A stretch of 64,000 nucleotides of DNA from an uncultured Oscillospiraceae bacterium (GCA_905197685.1 CAJJZS010000001.1:248001-312000); one strand, 5' to 3'. Shown: positions 8,359 to 16,593, counted from the first letter of the stretch. Translations and numbers: made by a program. Notes: generated from the sequence alone by a model not told the origin.

Positions 8359-9006
8359 TTATTCGATTAAGCTGGTAAATCCGACCGCTTTCCCCAGGAT
8401 TCTCACCTGGTCCAGCTCCTCTCCGGTGTAAACCAAAGGTTCATACTGTGGGTTTGCGGGGGAAAGCACCAGTTTGTCCGGGTATTTATATACCCGTTTT
8501 AAGGTTGCGGAGTTTTCAATGCAGACAGCGGCAATCGCCCCGTTATCCACATCGGGTTGCTGACGGATATAAACGATGTCCCCGTCATGAATATGGACGT
8601 CAATCATGCTGTCGCCGTGGCAGCGCAGCGCAAAATCCGCTTTGATGTGCTGCGGAACCTCCAAAATTGCCTCGATGTTTTGCTCGGCAAGGATGGGGCT
8701 GCCGCAGGCAATCTCCCCAAGCAGCGGGATTTGGTAGGTTTGGGGCAGGGGGATCAGATTGGTGATGGAAGAAATATCGGATGGATTCATCTGTTCGGTT
8801 CGGCACAGCAGCCAGTCGGGATCTACCCGCAAAGCCTTTGCAATCGCCTCAATCACCGGCAGCTTCATCTTTTCTATCTTGCCTTTTTCATAACGCTGTA
8901 TTGTAGAAACAGCCACGCCGACCTCTTTGGCAACGTCGCCTAAATTCATTCCCAGTTGTTCGCGTCTTGTTTGGATTCGTTTTCCGGTCTGGATGTTTTG
9001 ATTCAC
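8359..9006 (-). CDS. CI/LexA-like repressor: XRE HTH plus S24 peptidase
   Basis: Transcriptional repressor of 215 residues. The N-terminal Cro/CI-type helix-turn-helix (about 1-60) carries LGDVAKEVGVAVSTIQRYEKG. The C-terminal half is an S24/LexA-type self-cleaving peptidase with the Ser in CHGDSMIDV and the Lys in ATLKRVYK, and a cleavage-site-like EIACG before it. Such proteins are inactivated by RecA-stimulated self-cleavage after DNA damage, as phage CI and LexA are. The start is the GTG at 9006, 6 bases after AAAAGGAGGG (9013-9022). It is divergent from a small membrane protein gene, and the intervening region holds an inverted repeat over the opposing promoter, so it probably represses both genes. 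No other phage genes lie nearby. Confidence 0.9.
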   Translation of the reverse strand: MNQNIQTGKRIQTRREQLGMNLGDVAKEVGVAVSTIQRYEKGKIEKMKLPVIEAIAKALRVDPDWLLCRTEQMNPSDISSITNLIPLPQTYQIPLLGEIACGSPILAEQNIEAILEVPQHIKADFALRCHGDSMIDVHIHDGDIVYIRQQPDVDNGAIAAVCIENSATLKRVYKYPDKLVLSPANPQYEPLVYTGEELDQVRILGKAVGFTSLIE

Positions 9007-9028
9007 AGGATTCCCTCCTTTTACAAAT

Positions 9029-9057
9029 ATTATACCACAAGTTTTTGCAACACGCAA
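9029..9057 (-). promoter_or_regulatory. Promoter of the CI/LexA-like repressor
   Basis: Extended -10 TGGTATAAT (9029-9037, minus strand) with a weak -35 TTGCGT at 17 bp (9052-9057). Confidence 0.6.
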
Positions 9058-9076
9058 CAGAAAAATAAAAAAACTT

Positions 9077-9116
9077 GCGCTATGCTATTGACTTATTGTT
9101 TGCATAGTGCTAAAAT
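9077..9116 (+). promoter_or_regulatory. Divergent promoter with inverted-repeat operator
   Basis: TTGACT (9088-9093), 17-bp spacer and TAAAAT (9111-9116) face right. GCGCTATGC (9077-9085) and GCATAGTGC (9102-9110) form a 9-bp inverted repeat with one mismatch that brackets the -35 box. This is what a CI-like dimer would bind to block the promoter. Confidence 0.65.
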
Positions 9117-9281
9117 AGAGATAAAGAAAGAAAAAACGGAGCAGAAAAAAGGCTTTTTACCGCATTTTATGCAAAAAATGGCAAAAAGAATGGGAACGGA
9201 CCGAAATCCGAGAAAAAAGCTCCGATTTTTTTACCCTTTTTGGATTGCACAGCGCAACCAAAATCAAGGAGGAAACGAGAA

Positions 9282-9449
9282 ATGATGCCAATTTTACTGA
9301 TTTTCGGACTGTTATTCGGGGGACTTTTTCTGCTGGGATTGTGCGGAACACTCTTAGAGCAAAACCCCGACCTGTTTGCATGGAGTACAGAACCGCAGCC
9401 GCAGCAGCCGCAGGAATCGTCGGAGCTTCGCTGCAAGCGGGCAGGGTAA
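9282..9449 (+). CDS. Small single-pass membrane protein, repressor-controlled
   Basis: A 55-residue protein: one strongly hydrophobic helix (about 3-24, LLIFGLLFGGLFLLGLCG) followed by a Pro/Gln/Glu-rich tail. The ATG at 9282 follows AAGGAGG by 8 bases, which makes it a convincing gene despite its size; the ATG at 9285 is an equal alternative. It is the first gene behind the operator-bearing promoter opposite the CI/LexA-like repressor. Small damage-inducible membrane proteins next to LexA are often division inhibitors, but that is only an analogy: I recognise no family here. Confidence 0.6.
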   Translation: MMPILLIFGLLFGGLFLLGLCGTLLEQNPDLFAWSTEPQPQQPQESSELRCKRAG

Positions 9450-9458
9450 CGGGGAAAA

Positions 9459-9496
9459 TAAAAAAACCGACCCTTTCAAAAAAAGAAAAAGGTCGG
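9459..9496 (-). terminator. Terminator of the lysine operon
   Basis: Minus strand hairpin with arms CCGACC and GGTCGG, extended by TTTC/GAAA pairs, followed by a run of seven T. It ends the asd-dapA-dapB transcript and lies just after the convergent small membrane gene. Confidence 0.75.
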
Positions 9497-9502
9497 CTGC
9501 AA

Positions 9503-9688
9503 TTATTTCTCATCAAATTTTCCGCAGGCTTTTTGCTCGGGGTCGATTCTGGTTCCTTCCCCGATGCGGTAGTTTCGGCTGAAAAAGCTGCCCTTCTTTT
9601 TGCAAAAGTAGAGCGGCGGTCGGCGGTAGTCGGTCGAGCGGTCATCTTTCCAACAATGTCGGCATTCCGAACAGCGATGTTCTGTCAC
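9503..9688 (-). CDS. Cys-rich mini-protein at the end of the lysine operon
   Basis: A 61-residue protein with a probable metal site: CSECRHC near the N-terminus, a third cluster at YFCKKKG and a last Cys in KACGKF. It begins at GTG 9688, with the GAGGTG-type ribosome binding site overlapping the end of the ACT gene, so it is translationally coupled to it. No function is known to me; similar short Cys-rich proteins of unknown role occur in Clostridia. It is the last gene before the operon terminator. Confidence 0.65.
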   Translation of the reverse strand: MTEHRCSECRHCWKDDRSTDYRRPPLYFCKKKGSFFSRNYRIGEGTRIDPEQKACGKFDEK

Positions 9689-9689
9689 C

Positions 9690-10154
9690 TTACACCTCGT
9701 AATATTGTTTCAGTGCGTCCAGCACGGCGGGAAGCGCGTGCTGCGCAATCAAAATGGAGATATCCACCTCGGAGGTTGTGATAAACATAATTTCGTTTGT
9801 TACCGAGCTGACCAAGGAAAAAGCCTGAGCCGCAACGCCCGGACGGGAGCGCATTTCCTCGCCGAACAGCTGAATCTTGCAGTTCCCGCCCGAAACAATC
9901 GGGCGAACCGAAGGATTTTGCTCCCGAAAGCTGCGGATAACGGCAAGGGCGGACACAACGTCGCCGGAGCTTACAGTAAAGGAAATATCGGAAGTTTCCC
10001 CAACCGGCGCGGATTGCGAAATCATATCAATATTGATATTTTGGCGGGAAAATTCGGTCATAATCTGCGCTGCAAGCGAAAGATTGTGCGGAATGTGATG
10101 AAAACAGATTAAAGAAATATCCTCTGTAACAGAGATTTTGCTGACACCGTGCAT
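9690..10154 (-). CDS. Stand-alone ACT-domain protein
   Basis: A 154-residue protein made of two ACT-like units without a catalytic domain. Phrases such as FSRQNINIDMISQSAPVG and DISFTVSSGDVVSAL resemble the C-terminal regulatory domain of aspartokinase, where ACT domains bind lysine or threonine. It is encoded 56 bases after dapB in the lysine-riboswitch operon. A lysine-binding regulator or a modulator of an aspartokinase encoded elsewhere is plausible; the sequence shows only the fold. The start ATG 10154 has GAAAGGA upstream. Confidence 0.78.
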   Translation of the reverse strand: MHGVSKISVTEDISLICFHHIPHNLSLAAQIMTEFSRQNINIDMISQSAPVGETSDISFTVSSGDVVSALAVIRSFREQNPSVRPIVSGGNCKIQLFGEEMRSRPGVAAQAFSLVSSVTNEIMFITTSEVDISILIAQHALPAVLDALKQYYEV

Positions 10155-10210
10155 GATAAAATCCTTTCTCCCGTTTTGGGGGCGGTAATCGGAATTTTGC
10201 TGCTTTTATC

Positions 10211-10957
10211 TTAAACCAAATCGCCCATATTGTAAAGCCCCGGTTTTTGATTAACCAGGAATAAAGCGGCGTTGACAGCGCCTTGAGCAAACACTTCTTT
10301 GCTTGCGGCAGAGTGGCTCAGGGTAATTACCTCGTCATGTCCGGCAAAGATGATGTCATGTTCGCCGACGATGGTTCCCCCGCGAATCGAGTGAATCCCG
10401 ATTTCATTTTTCGAACGGGCGGCGCGGCGGCTGTGTCGGTCATAGATGTATTGAGGCTGATGCTCCAGCTCCTCACAAACGGCGTCTGCCAGCATCAAAG
10501 CGGTTCCGCTGGGGGCGTCAACCTTGCGGTTATGGTGCTTTTCGACAATTTCGATATCAAAGTCGCTGCCCAAAACCTTTGCCGCTTTTTTGGCAAGTTC
10601 GCACAGCAGCGAGATTCCAAGAGACATATTGGCAGAGAAGAAAACCGGGACAATCTTTGCTGTCTGCCGAATCTGCTCAATCTGTTCTTCGGAAAGTCCG
10701 GTGGTTGCAATCACTGCCGGGATTTTGTGCTTTGCAGCATATTCCAGCAGGGAAGAGGTAACCGACGGGTGCGAAAAATCAATGATAACATCGCAGTTTA
10801 CATCACAGTCGGAAAGAGCGGAGAAAACCGGATATTCTGCAACAACAGGATTTAAGTCTAAACCCGCGCCGATTTTGCAGTCGGTTCGCTGCTGCACCGA
10901 GCGGGTGATTGCCTGTCCCATTTTTCCTCCTGCGCCGGAGAGAAGAATTGATACCAT
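10211..10957 (-). CDS. dapB: 4-hydroxy-tetrahydrodipicolinate reductase
   Basis: Reduces the DapA product with NAD(P)H in the diaminopimelate/lysine pathway. At 248 residues it has the normal family length. The nucleotide site is GAGGKMGQ at the N-terminus, and the catalytic/substrate block is EKHHNRKVDAPSGTA. The ATG at 10957 follows AAAGGAC. It is the third gene of the lysine-riboswitch operon, between dapA and the ACT gene, and supplies both lysine and cell-wall diaminopimelate. Confidence 0.97.
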   Translation of the reverse strand: MVSILLSGAGGKMGQAITRSVQQRTDCKIGAGLDLNPVVAEYPVFSALSDCDVNCDVIIDFSHPSVTSSLLEYAAKHKIPAVIATTGLSEEQIEQIRQTAKIVPVFFSANMSLGISLLCELAKKAAKVLGSDFDIEIVEKHHNRKVDAPSGTALMLADAVCEELEHQPQYIYDRHSRRAARSKNEIGIHSIRGGTIVGEHDIIFAGHDEVITLSHSAASKEVFAQGAVNAALFLVNQKPGLYNMGDLV

Positions 10958-11033
10958 AAAAAACGTCCTTTCTTTTTTCGTATTTCCTTTATTTTCATGA
11001 TTTCTGCTGTGGCTTTGTCAAATAAAAACAGAA

Positions 11034-11072
11034 CAAAAGGGTCGGGAAGAAGCCGTTCTCCCCGGACCCTTT
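11034..11072 (-). terminator. Hairpin between dapA and dapB
   Basis: Minus strand stem AAAGGGTCcGGG paired with CCCgACCCTTTT, loop about 14 bases, followed by a short T-rich stretch. It may partly terminate after dapA or protect the mRNA; dapB has no clear promoter of its own here. Confidence 0.5.
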
Positions 11073-11084
11073 CAAACGCTTTGA

Positions 11085-11972
11085 TTACAACAAATGATAC
11101 TGCGCCAAAACGGCAGCCAGTTTTTCTTTTGCGCAAGGTTCCATTCCGATTAAGGGAAGGCGACATTCTCCGCACTCCAACCCCATCAGGTTTAACGCTT
11201 CCTTTACGGGAATCGGGTTTACATCGGAGAACAGCGCGTGAATCAGAGGGAGCAGCTCCAACTGAAGCTCGCGGCTTTGCTGTACCTTTCCGTCAAAAAA
11301 GAGCTGACAAATTTGGTGAGTTTGACGAGGCAAAACATTTGCCAGCACCGAGATTACGCCCTTTGCCCCCAGAGAAAGCAGGGGAACAATCTGGTCATCG
11401 TTGCCGGAATATAAATCCAGTTCGTCCCCGCACAGCTGCGCAATCTGCGCCACCTGAGAGATGTTGCCGCTTGCTTCTTTCAAAGCGATGATGTTCGGGT
11501 GTTTGGAAAGCTCCCGACAGGTTTGGGGAGTCAGATTTACCCCGGTGCGGGAAGGAACATTGTACAGCACAATCGGCAGGTCGGTGGCGTCTGCAATCGC
11601 GTTAAAGTGGCGAATCATACCCAACTGAGAAGTTTTGTTGTAGTACGGGGTAACGTGCAGCAAAGCGTCTGCGCCCACCCGTTTGGCTTCTTTGGACATC
11701 CAGACAGCGTAGGAGGTGTGGTTGCTTCCGGCTCCCGCGATTACAGGGACGCGCCCGCCTACCCGTTTTACCGCATATTCGATGCAGTCCACGTGTTCCT
11801 GGTCGGTCATGGTAGCGGATTCTCCGGTGGTTCCGCAGATTACAATCGCGTCGGTTCCGTTTTGAATCTGGCTGTCAATCAGCTCGCCCAGTTTTTCATA
11901 ATGAATGGATTCGTCCGGATTCATCGGTGTAACGATTGCAACGGCAGAGCCGGTAAAAATTGTTTTTTTCAT
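11085..11972 (-). CDS. dapA: 4-hydroxy-tetrahydrodipicolinate synthase
   Basis: Condenses pyruvate with aspartate semialdehyde, the committed step to lysine and diaminopimelate. The 295-residue TIM barrel shows GTTGESATM, the Tyr in YNVPSRTG and the Schiff-base Lys in IIALKEASGN. It lies 15 bases after asd in the same operon, so one lysine riboswitch controls both. Length and motifs are normal. Confidence 0.97.
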   Translation of the reverse strand: MKKTIFTGSAVAIVTPMNPDESIHYEKLGELIDSQIQNGTDAIVICGTTGESATMTDQEHVDCIEYAVKRVGGRVPVIAGAGSNHTSYAVWMSKEAKRVGADALLHVTPYYNKTSQLGMIRHFNAIADATDLPIVLYNVPSRTGVNLTPQTCRELSKHPNIIALKEASGNISQVAQIAQLCGDELDLYSGNDDQIVPLLSLGAKGVISVLANVLPRQTHQICQLFFDGKVQQSRELQLELLPLIHALFSDVNPIPVKEALNLMGLECGECRLPLIGMEPCAKEKLAAVLAQYHLL

Positions 11973-11987
11973 ATTGTTGCCCCTTTT

Positions 11988-13067
11988 TTAGTCAAGATAC
12001 CCTTTGCTTGCAAGTGTTTCTGCCATCAGAATTGCGCCTCCGGCAGCGCCGCGAACCGTGTTGTGGGACAGGCAGATAAATTTGTAATCATACTGGCTGT
12101 CCTCGCGCAGGCGTCCCAGGCTGATGCCCATTCCGTTGTAAAGGTCGCGGTCCAGTTTGGTCTGCGGACGGTTTTCTTCCTCAAAATAGGTGAGGAATTG
12201 CTGCGGCGCGGACGGGAGATGATTTTGCTGCGGATAGCCGGAAAACTCTGCCCACGCAGCTTTGATTTCCTCAAGGGTTGGTTTTTTCTCAAAGGATACA
12301 AACACAGCGGCAAGATGACCGTCCAAAACCGGAACGCGGATGCATTGGGTGGTGATGGAAGGGGAAGATGCCGGCTGAATTTTTCCGTCGGCTACCGTTC
12401 CCCAGATTTTCAGCGGTTCTTTTTCGCTTTTTTCTTCTTCTCCGCCGATATAAGGAATGACATTGTCTACCATTTCGGGCCAGGTTTCAAAGTTTTTGCC
12501 TGCTCCGGAGATTGCCTGATAGGTGCAGGCAAGCACTTTGGTGATGCCGTATTTGCGCAGAGGGTGCAGCGCAGGAACATAGCTTTGCAGCGAGCAGTTG
12601 GATTTTACTGCGATAAAGCCGCGTTTGGTTCCCAAACGCTGTTTCTGGGCGAGGATAACCTGCGCGTGGTCATCGTTTACCTCGGGGATAATCATCGGGA
12701 CATCGGGGGTAAAGCGGTGCGCGGAGTTGTTGGACATAACCGGACATTCATATTTTGCATAGGTTTCTTCCAGTTGACGGATTTCTTCTTTGCCCATATC
12801 GACTGCGCAGAAAGCAAAATCTACGCTTTGGGCAATCTCTTTGGCGTCGGCAACGGCGTCCTTTACCACCATGTTTTTTACCCTTTGAGGGATTTCGGTG
12901 TTCATCATCCAGCGGTTTCCCACTGCCTGTTCATATGTTTTTCCCGCAGAGTGAGAGGAAGCGGCAAGAACGGTTACGGTAAACCACGGGTGATTCTCCA
13001 AAAGGGAGATAAAACGCTGACCGACCATTCCGGTGGCGCCGATAACGGCAACATGATACTGTTTCAT
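11988..13067 (-). CDS. asd: Aspartate-semialdehyde dehydrogenase
   Basis: Reduces aspartyl phosphate to aspartate semialdehyde with NADPH. The 359-residue protein has the nucleotide-binding start GATGMVGQRF, the catalytic Cys in KSNCSLQ and the SGAGK block; the length and the latter motif fit the archaeal/fungal-like Asd branch that is common in Clostridia. The ATG at 13067 is preceded by GAAAGGATG. It is the first gene behind the lysine riboswitch and terminator. No aspartokinase gene is in this operon. Confidence 0.96.
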   Translation of the reverse strand: MKQYHVAVIGATGMVGQRFISLLENHPWFTVTVLAASSHSAGKTYEQAVGNRWMMNTEIPQRVKNMVVKDAVADAKEIAQSVDFAFCAVDMGKEEIRQLEETYAKYECPVMSNNSAHRFTPDVPMIIPEVNDDHAQVILAQKQRLGTKRGFIAVKSNCSLQSYVPALHPLRKYGITKVLACTYQAISGAGKNFETWPEMVDNVIPYIGGEEEKSEKEPLKIWGTVADGKIQPASSPSITTQCIRVPVLDGHLAAVFVSFEKKPTLEEIKAAWAEFSGYPQQNHLPSAPQQFLTYFEEENRPQTKLDRDLYNGMGISLGRLREDSQYDYKFICLSHNTVRGAAGGAILMAETLASKGYLD

Positions 13068-13140
13068 TTGTGATACATCCTTTCAGAAATATGAGGATAA
13101 AACACTGTATGCATCTTTTTTTGGTAAAATGCAGAATATG

Positions 13141-13167
13141 AAAAAAGCCGGTTTTAAAAAAACCGGC
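13141..13167 (-). terminator. Riboswitch-controlled terminator before asd
   Basis: GCCGGTTTT and AAAACCGGC (minus strand) form a perfect 9-bp stem followed by six T. It lies between the lysine aptamer and asd and is the expression platform that stops transcription when lysine is bound. Confidence 0.85.
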
Positions 13168-13235
13168 GAAAAGGTGGATAGGGGCAACCTTTCTTAAAGA
13201 CAGCCGTCCGCAAAAAGAAAGGACAGCAAAAAAGA

Positions 13236-13420
13236 AAGGTCGGATAGCGCTTCACCGGTTCCGCAGCGGAAAGCACGGTGACAGTTGCGCCCTTGTTCAG
13301 GACACACCCAGGGCAGTATTCGCCGAAATACCCCCTTCGGCACCGTTCCCTTTGGCAGAGGATTCAAACAGCTTTGGCAGCCTTGTCCTGAGCTACTGAT
13401 GAAAGGTGCGCCTCTATCGT
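13236..13420 (-). ncRNA. Lysine riboswitch (L box) aptamer
   Basis: On the minus strand the conserved L-box signals occur in order: GATAGAGGCGC, the TTCATCAGTA turn, GGTGCCGAAGG, the CTGTCA element and the closing GCGCTATC that pairs with the start of P1. The order and spacing match the lysine aptamer known from lysC leaders. It lies between the asd promoter and a strong intrinsic terminator, so high lysine should shut off asd-dapA-dapB and the two genes behind them. Confidence 0.92.
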
Positions 13421-13449
13421 TTCATATATTATGATTAGTGTTTGCCTAT

Positions 13450-13478
13450 ATCTTAGCATTATGACGGGGTCATGTCAA
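13450..13478 (-). promoter_or_regulatory. Promoter of the lysine operon
   Basis: TTGACA (13473-13478, minus strand), 17-bp spacer and TAAGAT (13450-13455) with an extended TG. Transcription would begin just ahead of the riboswitch. Confidence 0.8.
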
Positions 13479-13538
13479 GGCAAAACTGCAAAAAATTATA
13501 ACAAATCTTTAAAAGACATAGAATAACAATTTTTTAAA

Positions 13539-14294
13539 TTATTGTTCTTCAAACAAAGAAAGCATCTTGTCCATAAGTTCTCCGTAGTGTGGATCGCTTC
13601 TTTGACGTTCTCTGGGAAGATTAATCCTGAAATCAGCTTTAATTTTTCCGGGATTTTTGGATAGAAAAATGACGCGGTCAGCCAGATATATAGCCTCGTC
13701 AACGCTGTGTGTTACAAATAGAATAGTTTTTTTATCTTGTTCCCAGATTTTTAGTAGCTCTTTTTGCAAAATAATTCGAGTATAGGCATCTAAAGCCCCG
13801 AAAGGTTCATCCATCAACAGGACATCAGGATTGTTTGCAAGGGCACGGGCAATAGCAACACGTTGCTGCATACCGCCAGAAAGCTCATAGGGAAATGATT
13901 TTTTAAATTTTGTCATATGAATCATATCTAGATATTTTTCAGCGATTTGCAGTCTTTGTTCAGAATTTATTTTAGAAAATTTTAAACCAAGTTGAATGTT
14001 ATCAATCACATTAAGCCAGGGCATCAGAGAATAGTTTTGAAATACCATACCTATCTGACGTTGAGCGTGTGTGATTTTTTCTCCGTGATATAAAGCAGAG
14101 CCGGCAGAAGCTTGTTCCAGACCAGCGATAATACGTAGTAAGGTGGATTTTCCACACCCGGATGGACCGAGTATACAAACAAACTCCGATTTGTTGACAG
14201 TCAGGTTGATATTATCTAAAGCGGTAAAAGTTTCATTCTTATCGGTTATAAATTCTTTATAAATATTTTGAATTTGGATACATGAATCGTTCAT
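13539..14294 (-). CDS. ABC transporter ATPase, nitrate/sulfonate/taurine type
   Basis: ATPase of 251 residues for an importer of the NitT/TauT group. Walker A is GPSGCGKST, the Q-loop MVFQNYSLMPWL is typical of SsuB/TauB/NrtD proteins, the signature is LSGGMQQR, and Walker B is VLLMDEPFGALD. The gene follows its permease by 13 bases. Codon and base use are clearly more AT-rich than in the dap and queA genes on either side, suggesting later arrival. The substrate cannot be read from the sequence; sulfonates, thiamine precursors or similar small compounds are typical. Confidence 0.93.
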   Translation of the reverse strand: MNDSCIQIQNIYKEFITDKNETFTALDNINLTVNKSEFVCILGPSGCGKSTLLRIIAGLEQASAGSALYHGEKITHAQRQIGMVFQNYSLMPWLNVIDNIQLGLKFSKINSEQRLQIAEKYLDMIHMTKFKKSFPYELSGGMQQRVAIARALANNPDVLLMDEPFGALDAYTRIILQKELLKIWEQDKKTILFVTHSVDEAIYLADRVIFLSKNPGKIKADFRINLPRERQRSDPHYGELMDKMLSLFEEQ

Positions 14295-14307
14295 AATAAT
14301 GCATCTC

Positions 14308-15144
14308 CTATTTCATTTTATTTTCCCAAGAGAAGAACTTATTAGCAATTAATCGGAAGATTCCATCAAGTAATGCACCAACAATACCAATACAGATCAT
14401 ACCGGTGATAACAAGATCGATACGTGCAAGTTCATACGCATGAGTGATTAGGTATCCAATACCGCATAAGCTTCCTGGAAGCATTTCTGCACCAACCAGA
14501 CATCCCCATGCAGTAGCAAGCCCCATTCTTAAACCATTGATGATGGTAGGGGCAGAAGCAGGAAGAAGAATTTGAAAAAATATGTCCCGATTGGATGCAC
14601 CGAGAACTTTAGCCGATTCAATCAGTGTTTTCCGAACATTTTTTACACCAAACATAACATTTCCAACAACAGGGAAAAAACTTCCTAATGCGATCAGAAA
14701 GATCATGGAAAGTTTAAAGTTATCCAATAAAACAAACTGTTCACCGTATTTTAAACCAATAACGGTAGCAAGGCTAGAAATACCAAACCAGCCGAGAACC
14801 AACGGTTGCCATGCAAGTGGGGGAACTGGTTTAAATAGATTAATGAATGTCTCAAACAAATCGCATATCGGCGTGAAGTATCCCATCAAAAGACCGAGTG
14901 GGATAGCGATTAAAACACCGATTCCATACCCTAGGATAACACGAATCAAACTGTACAAAATATTTCTTGGCAAAGAACCCAGACCGATAAAATTATCAAA
15001 GGCATGGGCGAAATTTGACAGTACACGGGAAATAGGAGGCATGACAGAGGGATTATTAACAAGGGCTGCCGCTATGCTCCATGAAATCAAAAGAAGAATA
15101 GGAAGTAAAAAAGGAAGATAGCAGCGTTTTTTTTGTTTTTTCAA
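14308..15144 (-). CDS. ABC transporter permease, nitrate/sulfonate/taurine type
   Basis: Inner-membrane permease of about 278 residues with six predicted helices. The EAA loop that docks to the ATPase is visible as LIESAKVLGASNRDIFFQ, followed by LPASAPTIINGLRMGLATAWGC, characteristic of the SsuC/TauC family. I start it at TTG 15144, preceded by AGAGGTG (15151-15157); a longer reading from 15210 would include the intergenic region. Middle gene of a three-gene importer operon, AT-rich like its partners. Confidence 0.9.
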   Translation of the reverse strand: MKKQKKRCYLPFLLPILLLISWSIAAALVNNPSVMPPISRVLSNFAHAFDNFIGLGSLPRNILYSLIRVILGYGIGVLIAIPLGLLMGYFTPICDLFETFINLFKPVPPLAWQPLVLGWFGISSLATVIGLKYGEQFVLLDNFKLSMIFLIALGSFFPVVGNVMFGVKNVRKTLIESAKVLGASNRDIFFQILLPASAPTIINGLRMGLATAWGCLVGAEMLPGSLCGIGYLITHAYELARIDLVITGMICIGIVGALLDGIFRLIANKFFSWENKMK

Positions 15145-15224
15145 AAGTAACACCTCTTTCGGAAAGATTGACGAAAAGTAGAACACCCTGCTGTTATTAA
15201 AACAAAACAACAGGGTGAAAGAAG

Positions 15225-16409
15225 TTATTTGCTGTGAAGTTGTTTAGCGTAGGTGAAATTAAAAAATTCCTTTTGTGCTTCATCAAAAGAATTTTCCAAC
15301 AAACGACCGCTGAACTTGTTCATTTGTTTCATTGCATCATAGTAAATAGCGATACCGTTAGTAAACTTTTCGTCAGGATTGGTCGAATAGACAATGAGAG
15401 ATTTTGGCAGAATATCTTTTTCAACACCGACCAGTTCACTGAGCAGTTCTCCTGTTTTTTCCTGATTGTTGTTTGCGTACTCTGCAACTTCGGTAGACAA
15501 TTTAACAAGAGCCTGCATTGCTTCTGGGTGGTTGTCAATAATCTCTTTTCTTGCAGCCAGAGCACAACATGGGAAATTTTCCCATTTTCCTCCAGGAATT
15601 TGGTTGAGGGTAGAAATAATTTTACCAACACCAGTACTTTCAGCGTTCTGTGGATGAGGAGCTGGACCGGCCCAAACTTCTACCTGCTTACTGGAAAGGG
15701 AAGAAACCAGATTTTGTACACCTTTCAAATCAACCATTAAAATATCGGCATCAAAATTAGATGGATCTTCTGTAACATTCAGTCCGGCATCTTTTAAAGC
15801 AGATTCCAAAACAATACGCGGGCTGCTGATTGCAGAGTGATATCCGGCTTTTACAGGTTGTTCAGATTCTTTAGCATAAGCAACAAGTTCTTCAAAAGTA
15901 TTGAAAGGAGCATCTTTCACAGCAGCGATAGCAACACCGTCACATTGAATTGGACAAAGAATTTGAACTTCTGTACCAACATCATAAGCAGTCATCATTG
16001 CAGTACTTGAGGTAAAGGCAACATCGAGATGTTTTTGACTCATTAAGGTAGCACATTCAGATCCACCTTTGGTGATAACGCGTTTTAATACGGCAACAGC
16101 TTTATCATCAGAAATTAGTTTACCTTGACCGTCACCCATCGGCTCAATGCGAACTTCACCTTTTTCAAACAACTCAGGAGCAATAAACGGTAGATTTAGG
16201 ATACCGGTATGCATTTCGTTTCCCCAAGAAACGGACAAGACGGGGAGGTCTTCTTTCTCAGATTCGGATTTTTCCTTTTCTTTTGAAGCCTCATTGCTTT
16301 GGGAAACAGAAGATTCAGACGGATGTTGTTCCTCAACTTTTTGAGAAGAGCAACCAAACATTGAAAGCATAATTGCTCCAGTCAAAAAAACAGACAGAAT
16401 TTTTTTCAT
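15225..16409 (-). CDS. NitT/TauT-type substrate-binding lipoprotein
   Basis: Extracytoplasmic binding protein of 394 residues and first gene of the importer operon. It has a lipoprotein signal peptide ending in the lipobox MFGC (about residues 15-20), a Ser/Glu/Lys-rich linker and a periplasmic-binding fold of the NMT1/TauA kind (LDVAFTSSTAMMTAYDVG, FNTFEELVAYAK). I start it at ATG 16409 with AAGGAT before it, not at 16466, which would place extra residues ahead of the signal peptide. Base composition is strikingly AT-rich. Ligand unknown. Confidence 0.9.
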   Translation of the reverse strand: MKKILSVFLTGAIMLSMFGCSSQKVEEQHPSESSVSQSNEASKEKEKSESEKEDLPVLSVSWGNEMHTGILNLPFIAPELFEKGEVRIEPMGDGQGKLISDDKAVAVLKRVITKGGSECATLMSQKHLDVAFTSSTAMMTAYDVGTEVQILCPIQCDGVAIAAVKDAPFNTFEELVAYAKESEQPVKAGYHSAISSPRIVLESALKDAGLNVTEDPSNFDADILMVDLKGVQNLVSSLSSKQVEVWAGPAPHPQNAESTGVGKIISTLNQIPGGKWENFPCCALAARKEIIDNHPEAMQALVKLSTEVAEYANNNQEKTGELLSELVGVEKDILPKSLIVYSTNPDEKFTNGIAIYYDAMKQMNKFSGRLLENSFDEAQKEFFNFTYAKQLHSK

Positions 16410-16593
16410 AAATATCCTTCTTTCGATAAGTTTTTTGTCATATAGACTGTATATTATTTTATACAACTTAAAACAAAAAGTAAAATAGTTAAACTTAATA
16501 GAGAGAATGAAAACGATAGAATAAATCTATTTGAAAAAAATATATCATTCCATCAAACGTTTAAATTGATTACGAATAAATCAGCAATTTATG
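16410..16593. other. AT-rich divergent regulatory region
   Basis: Very AT-rich stretch between the importer operon and queA. It contains the importer's promoter on the minus strand and no gene that I can support. Confidence 0.5.
16456..16484 (-). promoter_or_regulatory. Likely promoter of the NitT/TauT importer operon
   Basis: Minus strand TTTACT (16479-16484), 17-bp spacer, TAAAAT (16456-16461), about 47 bases before the start codon at 16409. Confidence 0.5.

Noticed and set aside
7938..8378. 146-codon plus-strand frame behind the DIP1984 gene
   Set aside because: No start signal; overlaps the DIP1984 gene in another frame and crosses the terminator.
9168..9285. 38-codon frame in the leader of the small membrane protein gene
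   Set aside because: Its stop overlaps the next start (ATGA), which is suggestive, but it has no ribosome binding site and a basic random-looking sequence.
11499..13073. 524-codon plus-strand frame opposite asd and dapA
   Set aside because: It is antisense to two well-identified genes, has no family features and arises from their codon bias.
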